From NCBI RefSeq assembly GCF_963576675.1, contig NC_088911.1:129893929-129957928 (forward strand): 64,000 nt of DNA. Reading direction: 5' to 3'. Each line of letters begins with the position of its first letter. The first letter of the stretch is position 1. The notes under the pieces were generated by a model. That model searched no databases. It saw only the letters and a list, made by a program, of their open reading frames with translations, and was not told where the DNA came from. The stretch comes from Euphorbia lathyris. Taxonomy: Eukaryota > Streptophyta > Magnoliopsida > Malpighiales > Euphorbiaceae. Positions 57,072 through 64,000 of the stretch are shown piece by piece. Made by a program: the position numbers and the translations under genes.

Positions 57072-57626
57072 ATTAACAACAGTCTTAGTTCTTGATTTGT
57101 AACCTTATCTGGCGTATTCTGTTTTGTTAACACTGACCTTCCATATATATATATATATGCATCTTCTATCCAAACTGACCTTACTTATGTGATGCTTACC
57201 TATTGTGCTTAAATGCTGATCTGTCATAACTAACTACTCATTGAACAACTTGAATCTTGTGAACATAAGGAAAATACAAGTAAAACATACTCAGCACACA
57301 TAACTCCGATACCAATATGATACCACTGATACCTATGTGCAACACTGAGTAACAACTACATGTTCCAAGCATTGAACCTTTTCTAAAAACTGACATAGGT
57401 TCATCTGAATTAGATCTTGGAAGGTCTAGAATTGAACTAAGTCAGTAAAGGCATGTCTTAACTTCACTCGATTAAATCTTAGAAGGTTTAGAGTAAATTT
57501 AAGTCAATAGATGCAACCCTTAAGGGGGGAGTAACTTCAGAAGCATAAAAGGTAAATCAATCATGGTGAACTTTAATGCTGAGTTCCAAAACTAAATACT
57601 TTTGCCAACATCAAAATGGGGGAGTT
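57072..57626 (+). other. 3' untranslated region and polypurine tract of copia-1
   Basis: No frame. A short (AT)n near 57147-57158. Ends in AAAATGGGGGAGTT at the LTR border, identical to copia-2; an earlier GGGGGGAGTAAC at about 57525 is a second purine run. Confidence 0.8.
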
Positions 57627-59028
57627 TGTTGAAACACCTTTCCACATGATTTTGATTTGACAAAATTATTTAAGTTAACCTCATGATTAAGACAATTAAA
57701 TTTATGTGCTTTGATTTAATTGTACTAATATGTTTGTTCAATGTTGAGTATGAGAATAAATGAGAACAGGAATAAAAAGTAAAGACAGATTGAAGTCAGC
57801 ATGAGAACACAACACAAGCTGAGAGGAGTGTAACTCAGCATTATAGAAGAAAAACCATCCTCAGAAATAATGCTTGAAGACAAAGCCGACCGAAGACGCT
57901 GAGTGGAATGTTACTCAGTATCTACTAAAAATAAAGAACAAAGGCAACATCATAAATTCAAGCTGAGTGTTTGTCAGGACATCGTGAATGATCCATTTAT
58001 TAAAAGACAAGATCCGATAAAGTCTGCGTCAATACATAAGCCTTGGAATTACGCACAGAGTCAATTTCGAGACGCATGGGTCAACTGGCACTTGGCTAAA
58101 AGACGAAATTGGCATTAGAAGATGAACCTGGAGGAAGAAGACAAGCCTGACGCCTGCTAATTTCAGATGACCGGATTGGCCTACAAAATCTGTATGCTGA
58201 CCAAACGAATGACGCAAGAGAGCCGTTCGAATCCAACGAATACATCCAAATTCAAATGATTGAAGCATCAGATTTTAACTATAAAAGGACAAGTTCATCA
58301 GTTGGATATGATGCCGAAGTACAAAAGGAAATAGCATACATACAAGCACATACAAACAAGAAAAGCAAAAACTTACACCCAAATCCCATCTCTGTGTAAA
58401 AGTCTAGATAGAATTTGTATTCATCTAAAGTGTTCTTCATCTAGAAAGAACAAATTTGTATCAATTGTAAAGATTGAGAGAGTGGTGCTGAGTACTCGGT
58501 TTTAGTACCCAGCGGTAGAGAAATCTGAGTGTTGGGTTATAGCGCTCTGTAAGGGTTGAGTAGACGAATAGAGGACGGTACTCTTGCATACTCAATTGCT
58601 TGTAAACGGTTTGTGCTCTACCTTTAAAGAGCTCAGTAGTGGATTGAAAAAGCCCAGAAAGATTCTGGGGACTGGACGTAGGCGGAGAGGCCGAACCAGG
58701 ATAAGTCTGCTGAGTTATTTCTAACCCTTTCTTTCAATATATATTTGTATGTGTTGCTTGCTTTAATTACTCAGGATATAAATTGTATAAGCTGACACTG
58801 AGTAATCAGAGTGCTGAGTTAGAAGCTGACCTCAAAAGTGTTAATTCCCAACTCACAAGTAAAACAGTTCTAGTCAGCTTCTGACTAAAGCTGTCTTACA
58901 TTTCACTCGGCCTTGCTGACCAAAACTGAGTAAAGTAATTCAAAGAATTATATTAAGTCAGTATAATTAAGCGAAAAAGTTACATTAGTTCCTAACCCCC
59001 CCTTGGAACTAATTACACGGGACCAACA
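57627..59028 (+). repeat. 3' LTR of copia-1
   Basis: 1,402 bp, TG...CA, followed by ACCCG (59029-59033). TATA candidate TATAAAAG at 58280-58287. It carries more differences from its partner LTR than the copia-2 LTRs show, fitting an older insertion. Confidence 0.93.
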
Positions 59029-59042
59029 ACCCGCCCATCACC

Positions 59043-59263
59043 ATGAGTATTCTTACTTAGAATTGTCACGGGATGGACAATCCATGGTCAGTTCGTGTTC
59101 TATTGGATCTTGTACAGTTTTATAAGCATGTGAAAGGAAATTGTTTGCCTCGTATTGGAGAAGCTCTAGGGATCAAGAAGCACTTAGTTGGTTAAAGAAC
59201 AAGGGAGTTGATGAGTGTATTATTGAGACAGATGCTAAAGTTGTGGTGACCGATCTTGCTTAA
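59043..59263 (+). pseudogene. LINE ORF2 relic: endonuclease start joined to RNase H piece
   Basis: From ATG 59043 the reading MSILT*NCHGMDNPWSVRVL matches the start of plant L1 endonucleases (SWNCRGLGNP type). Within 50 bp the sequence passes into an RNase H-like piece, EALSWLKNKGVDECIIETDA then KVVVTDLA (59177-59263). The whole RT is missing, so this LINE was internally deleted. It continues the LINE whose ORF1 lies at 15465, on the other side of copia-1. Confidence 0.65.
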
Positions 59264-60860
59264 TAACTTTATGATATGGTATTAGATGATTATAGGAGTC
59301 CGTTGTCAACCTATTTGGGGAGGGTTCTTTCTCTTTCCTAAACTGGTCTCATGGGGGATTGATCCATTTCTCCTTGTAGGGAAAGGGTGTCTCGGTCCGA
59401 TGGCACTGTATCGGGAAGAATCCTTTCTCCTTAGATTGGGTGTCCAGATATTTTTTTTTCAACTCTTTAGAGAACCGTCGTGTCAGCGGTAGAAGCTTCA
59501 GACAGTGTGGTGTCTGTTTGAGTAATTTGTGCCTTTAGGTTTTTTCATGTACCTGAATATTTCTTCTGTTACCACTAGTTTCTTTTTCACTTATGCCATT
59601 TAGAGGGCATTCTTAAGCCTCATGATGCTAACGATCTCCTAGACAGAGTCAAGGTTTCACGCCTAAAAGCCTTTATTGTTTGGGCTCGAGGGATTCTCCT
59701 TCTTCCAACATTTCTAGGATTGGGTCGTTATTGACCCTGCGACTTTGGTATGTTTCTTCTTCAATGTTTCTCTAGATCTCTGTTGTCGGGAGTGCATTCG
59801 TGGAAGGGATTTATAGAGAACTACTTAAACGAGCCATCGTTGTATCAGTCCACGCTCCCTGCACTAATTTGACGTGGCTGAATCCTCTAAGTCCACATGT
59901 CAACGTGCAACCGCATATAAGCAAGGTCAAAAGGGGATGTTTGCATGGCAAACCCGCTCGATGCCTAAGTCAGTTTGTGGAGAAGACTAAAGGATGATCA
60001 CAATCAGTAATTTGAAGCTATTATGTAAATGTGCTATGAACCTATTTACCTCGAGCTGAGCTTACTCTATTTTATACTAGTGTTGAGCTGTGGAAGACTA
60101 TTATGGATCGTGGATCAGGGTGGGTCACATATCTCCTATTGATAGGAGAGTGTGAGCCCAGATATCGAGGCCTGATATTCCTCAACGCCATTTGGCACGT
60201 GATTCCCGGGGTCCGGAGTGGTTAAACACTGACTGGATTCTTGACTAGGTCTTGTAAGATCTCCAGATCAAGCTTCTAGTACACCGTCGTTTGGTTGTGT
60301 TTTATACAATGAGGAGCTGCATATTCTATCTTCTAGAGGGTAGGTTCGGACATTTGTAGTTCCACCTGACAAGTTTATATTTGCCTGATATCACATAGTA
60401 AACTTTTTAGATAAATTTGTTGTGATTAAGGCCTATTGCTACAAACTGTTTTCTATTATTGATAACTAGTAGATATTAGTTAACCTTTTCTATTAAAAGC
60501 ATCTATTTTCGAAATTTTACCAAATACTTTTTTTTATCTACTGTTTAGAATTAAAAGACAAAAAGTAGTTTTGGAAAATGGAACTAAACATGCACTAACT
60601 TATATATGACAGACTTAGGTATTGACATTTTTATAGATTATTTGTAATTGGGTTAGTAGCGCATTAAACATGTTGCATATAATCAATGTTTGGTAAGTTC
60701 AACGTGATCGTTAAATAACATGTCAAATAACGGTAAACCATTCGGTTCAATTCCCTACTAGATAAATGTAAAATTGATTTTACTTAAAAGATATTAGGTG
60801 TACATTGCATTTCTCCAAAAACAATTGAGGTAAATTTCCACATTTATATCTAATTTTTAG
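59264..60860. other. Spacer without recognisable gene
   Basis: Possible decayed tail of the LINE RNase H up to about 59580 (FFHVPEYFS-like end). Beyond that short frames (59286-59492, 59800-59997) match nothing known. It is less AT-rich than its surroundings between about 59300 and 60300. Confidence 0.45.
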
Positions 60861-61739
60861 GGTAAATTACATACATAGTGTACAACCTTTATCCAAAATC
60901 ACACTTTGGTGTACAACCAAAATTTTATCACACTAAAATGTACAACCTTTTAGTGACCTCCCACTAAAGTGTATAGCCGGTAATTATGACCGGTCAACGC
61001 TGGTCAAACCGCCATGTCATCAATTTTCATTAACATAATGGGCCCATGACATGTGAAATTACTAAGTTACCTTTTTATAAATTCAATCCAAAAACCATCA
61101 AATAATAATTACTTTTACACCATTCAATTAATTCCTCTTCTTCTCTTGTACAGACATACTTCTCTCTCTTCCCTTGTTCTTCTCTCTCTTCTACACATTC
61201 TCTCTCTTCGCTTGTTCTTCTTTCTCTTCAACACAAAGGAACCCAGATTTCTTGGAGCCTCCAACATCAAGATTTTTTCAAACTTGATTTTTAAAAATTG
61301 AAGATCAATTCTTCAGCAAAAAAAATTGAAAGATCAAATTATAAATAACTCAATATAAATATACACACAGTATTGGATGATATTTCTTCACCAAAAAAAA
61401 TTGATAGATCAAATTATAAAGTAACTCAATATAATATATTACACAGTATTGGATGAATAAAAAAATCTCCAACTCTTACATGATATCAAACTAAAAAAGT
61501 TCAAAAACTAAAGTTATTTAGAATATCATTTCTTTTAACTCTATAGTAAAGGGATACATGTTATCAGAGGGCTCATCTTGATCGATGGTAAAAAAAAAGA
61601 AAGATATTAATGTTAGTAAAGTGCAAAGTTTAGAAATCATTGCGCTATTAAGTTGCAAATTTCAGACGCCCTAATGTCATGTTTTAAAGTTTAGGGACCA
61701 TAATGTCAGGAAGGAAAAAGTTGAGAAGTGTAATTTACC
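60861..61739. mobile_element. MITE-like element with GGTAAATTACA termini
   Basis: Left GGTAAATTACATACA and right (reverse complement) GGTAAATTACACTTCTC form short inverted termini 880 bp apart. Inside are a CT-rich stretch (about 61130-61230) and a tandem duplication. No target duplication or transposase was found, so the call rests on the termini only. Confidence 0.45.
61308..61456. repeat. Two-copy tandem repeat of about 75 bp
   Basis: Copies 61308-61380 and about 61385-61456 share TTCTTCA, an A-run, GATCAAATTATAAA, TAACTCAATATAA and ACACAGTATTGGATGA. Confidence 0.85.
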
Positions 61740-61874
61740 TCTCCAAACTGTTTAGAGTAAAAGAAGTAAACGGTCATATAGATAAATTCTAATGTGAAAT
61801 CGTGACTAATATAATCCCTCCACTCAGATAATGACATGTCACCGTTTGGATTGAAATTTACGGATAGAAAACAG

Positions 61875-62089
61875 GGGAACAATATGGAAGCTAGCATTTC
61901 AATGTATAGGAGTAGTATATGGAGATTTAGGAACATCTCCATTATATGTATTAGCTGGCATATTTCCCGACGGAATAAAGAGGGAAGAAGATGTTATCGG
62001 CATTCTTTCGTTGATTATTTACTCCATCCTTATTATCTCCTTACTTAAGTACGTCTTCATTGTTTTGGCCGCTAATGATAATGGATATG
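61875..62089 (+). CDS. HAK/KUP potassium transporter, internal exon (TM1-TM2)
   Basis: Acceptor AACAG at 61874, donor G|GTAAGT at 62089/62090. In the frame entered at phase 2 it encodes [20 protein letters not shown] then [13 protein letters not shown] and [30 protein letters not shown] in the first membrane helix is the hallmark of HAK/KUP/KT proteins, K+ (or K+/H+) transporters of plasma membrane or tonoplast. [17 protein letters not shown] is the second helix. The first coding exon with the start codon was not found upstream. The cluster I (HAK5-like) grouping is a tentative judgement. Confidence 0.88.
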
Positions 62090-62230
62090 GTAAGTAACAT
62101 ATTGATCGAATGCTTCACGTGTCAAATTAAAAAAAAAAATCGAGAATTAATCAACAAAACTCGAAAAGAGGAGTTGCGCGATATGTTTTTAGGATTTTAA
62201 TTGCATGATTTAATAAAATTGGATATGTAG

Positions 62231-62479
62231 GGGGGACATTTGCAATGTATTCGTTGATATGTCGACATGCGAAGATCAGTTTGATACCGAACCAACAAGC
62301 AGAAGATCGACAAGTTTCGACTTATAAATTAGAAGGACCAACTCAACGAGTCCAGATTTCCACAGCAATCAAAAGCACTCTCGAGCAAAGTTACTTAATG
62401 AAGTACGTTATATTGTTCACAACCATGCTTGCCGTCTCCATGGTTCTTGGAGATGGCATTCTCACACCCTGCATTTCAG
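62231..62479 (+). CDS. HAK/KUP potassium transporter, internal exon (loop and TM3)
   Basis: Acceptor TGTAG at 62230, donor TCAG|GTAACT at 62479/62480. Joins in frame to the previous exon to give the conserved [20 protein letters not shown], then ISLIPNQQAEDRQVSTYKLE (cytosolic loop) and MKYVILFTTMLAVSMVLGDG with ILTPCIS. GDGxLTPxIS is a family signature at the third helix. The exon leaves one base (phase 1). Confidence 0.92.
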
Positions 62480-63085
62480 GTAACTAATTAACGTTTTTTA
62501 CAACTTAACTCTATGGCACGAAAAAGTCGCTGTGCCTGTCAATGGCAAGGGTAGAAGTAGCGGAGTTAGGGAGGGTTGTCGATCCCCCCGACTATGGGAG
62601 AAAATAGTGAAAATTTAGATTTATTATCGCTAAACATAAAATTTCCGTCGGTAATTTCACATTTACTCAAATTTTATAAAAGTTCTGCGATACGACGGAA
62701 AGGAATATCCTGTCGCTGATTCTTAATCCCCAAAAATCTGTGTTTTCATGCTAAATTTTTCTCCAGTGACTTTCTGAATTTTTGCTTCTGGTTACGCCAC
62801 TGGTCGATGATAAAAATTTAGTAAGATACATTTTTTGGGGATTAAAAATCAGGACAAAAATTCCGTCGTTAACTCCTCAAGCTCCAAAAGTAATGAAATT
62901 GCTAACGAAATGTTTATGTTTAGCGACGGATATATTACTATAAATATAATTTTTGTTATTTTCTTTCTGGATTCGGAGCCAGAAGGACCGTCTGTTACAC
63001 CTGTAGTACCACCATGAAATCTACATCAATTTTTTTGTTCATAATTTTTTGTGAAAATACTAATCAACATTACCGACGAATTAAA
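62480..63085. other. Intron with transposon debris (foldback and hAT-type termini)
   Basis: AGTAGCGGAGTTAGG (62556-62570) and CTGGTTACGCCACTGG (62788-62803) resemble the two ends of a common plant CAGTGGCGGAGCCAG-type MITE. Two arms, TCGCTAAACATAAA... (from about 62629) and its complement ...TTTATGTTTAGCGA (to about 62926), pair imperfectly with matching ATTAATCCCCAAAAA-like ends. No coding sequence of the transporter was found here. Confidence 0.5.
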
Positions 63086-63624
63086 ATACGTTGGCAACGG
63101 ATAGGATACCACGGGTAATGTCAAGTTTATTTTTGAATTACCCGTATCCATCTCATTATCCTAACTGGTGTATTTCTTGAATCTTACACCCATTCGTTTA
63201 AATTGCGGGTATTTGCACAAGTACCCTTACCTGTTAAGAATCGAGCACATGAAATGTATAAATTACAAATCTAATAAAACATAAATTTAATAAACCATCC
63301 ACAAATTTAACAAACATTTTAAATCACTCAAACTATCAAAAAATTAAAAACACTAAAAATAAAATTTTGTTTTGATACAATGATAATCTTCATTTTTTCC
63401 TCCATTCGATGTCCACATTCATAAACCTTCAAGAGAATAAAATTTATGTTGCAAATACATTGCGGGTATCGAGTACCCTCGGGGATAATCCTATATACTT
63501 GTCTCGTACCCATCACAAATAATTTTATTTGGATCCCATACCCTTTTAACAAGATTCGAGTAATCTCATTATAGGATCGGGTAGTGCCGGAAACCCGCAA
63601 AATCCGTACCCGTTGCCATCCCTA
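63086..63624. mobile_element. Decayed hAT-like MITE in the transporter intron
   Basis: Same family as the MITE at 12632-13166 and of nearly the same length (539 bp): left TTGGCAACGGATAGGATACC, right (reverse complement) TAGGGATGGCAACGGGTACG. Internal GGGTAGTGCC and ACCCGT motifs are shared. The left TIR and target duplication are no longer clear, so it is older. It ends 57 bp before the next exon. Confidence 0.75.
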
Positions 63625-63681
63625 CTTTTGGCCACCCAATAAGGATTAAAATCGCATATATTAAAAACTCATATTCTATAG

Positions 63682-63963
63682 CAATACCTGGACTTTCACA
63701 AGATGTGATAATGTGGGTTTCAGTAGTGATATTAATATTTCTATTCCAAGTTCAAAGATTTGGAACAGAAAAAGTTGGATATACATTTGCTCCAATTATT
63801 GTAATATGGTTTATTTCGATAGCATGTATCGGAATTTACAACTTTGTCAAGTACGATCCTGCTGTAATCAAGGCCGTCAATCCTTGGTACATTATCAAAT
63901 ATTTTCGCACCAACAAAAAAGATGCTTGGATTTCTCTTGGCGCTGTTGTTTTATGCCTCACAG
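63682..63963 (+). CDS. HAK/KUP potassium transporter, internal exon (TM4-TM5 region)
   Basis: Acceptor TATAG at 63681, donor ACAG|GTACGG at 63963/63964. Encodes AIPGLSQDVIMWVSVVILIF then LFQVQRFGTEKVGYTFAPII, WFISIACIGIYNFVKYDP and DAWISLGAVVLCLTG; QRFGTxKVGxxFAP and WISLGxxxLCxTG are family signatures. It joins the previous exon in frame as CIS-AIPGL, but then lacks about ten residues (VLSAVxGIxx type) that normally follow CIS. Either the exon start is elsewhere or this stretch has been lost. The gene continues beyond the window. Confidence 0.85.
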
Positions 63964-64000
63964 GTACGGTAAATTCTACTGTAGACCGGGACCACCAGCA

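Larger units (their letters stand above)
16589..59028 (+). mobile_element. Copia-1: SIRE-type Ty1/copia element holding all other nested elements
   Basis: Bounded by two LTRs of the same family (16589-17989 and 57627-59028) in direct orientation, flanked by ACCCG at 16584-16588 and 59029-59033. A primer-binding site and gag follow the first LTR; a purine tract precedes the second. It has lost about 3 kb between gag and RT, so it depended on other copies for pol functions. Its own sequence lies at 16589-20617, 26009-26025, 37494-39074, 54129-55270 and 56674-59028; the gaps are younger insertions. The target was an old LINE. Confidence 0.92.

Noticed and set aside
61053..61301. First exon of the potassium transporter
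   Set aside because: The frame is Leu/Ser-rich from a CT repeat within a MITE-like element and shows no similarity to HAK/KUP N-termini.
62835..63017. Frame of 60 codons as a transporter exon
   Set aside because: Wrong composition, no splice sites joining in phase, and it overlaps the arm of a foldback repeat.
1..64000. tRNA genes suggested by TGGCGCCGTTGCCGGGGA and TGGTATCAGAGC
   Set aside because: Only primer-binding sites next to LTR ends; no cloverleaf sequence around them.

Overview
The window is nuclear DNA of a flowering plant, most likely a eudicot. It is dominated by LTR retrotransposons and ends with three exons of a HAK/KUP-type potassium transporter. No rRNA or tRNA gene, bacterial operon or CRISPR array was seen. 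Short copies of tRNA ends occur only as primer-binding sites of the retroelements. Family assignments come from reading motifs in translated sequence; no database search was run.

Layout. 1-8348: the 3' part of an Athila-type Ty3/gypsy element (gypsy-1; gag end, protease, RT, RNase H, integrase, hairpin-rich tail, 3' LTR), lying against a LINE RNase H reading frame. 8349-16588: LINE debris, AT-rich spacer and three small DNA transposons, one a hAT-like MITE nested in a larger TIR element. 16589-59028: one SIRE-type Ty1/copia element (copia-1) bounded by 5-bp duplications (ACCCG), inserted into an old LINE between its ORF1 and ORF2 remnants. 59029-61874: the rest of the LINE, featureless spacer and a MITE-like element. 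61875-63963: potassium transporter exons, with transposon debris in the introns.

Copia-1 is a set of nested insertions. Its own sequence is broken into five blocks by (a) gypsy-X, a gag-only non-autonomous gypsy element (20618-26003, duplication ACAAT); (b) copia-2, an almost complete SIRE-type element (26026-37488, duplication AATCC); (c) an inverted solo SIRE LTR (39075-40407 plus 54119-54123, duplication AAGCT), itself split five bases from its end by gypsy-2, a full-length Athila-type element (40408-54113, duplication TGTTT); and (d) a second solo SIRE LTR (55271-56668, duplication AGAAT/AAAAT). Conceptual removal of these units brings the reading frame of copia-1's third ORF back together at each junction checked, which independently supports the reconstruction.

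The least explained signals are regulatory or structural rather than coding: (1) a conserved TGACGTA-plus-TATA block ahead of the third ORF in both SIRE elements, resembling an internal promoter; (2) stem-loops with compensatory base changes, just before the polypurine tract and just after pol in the gypsy elements and near the end of the SIRE LTR; (3) a different GC-rich palindrome family in each of the three gypsy elements, which in gypsy-2 recurs in both LTRs and, in reversed order, ahead of each of two duplicated 3' ORFs. All retroelement coding regions except copia-2 pol carry visible stops or frameshifts.
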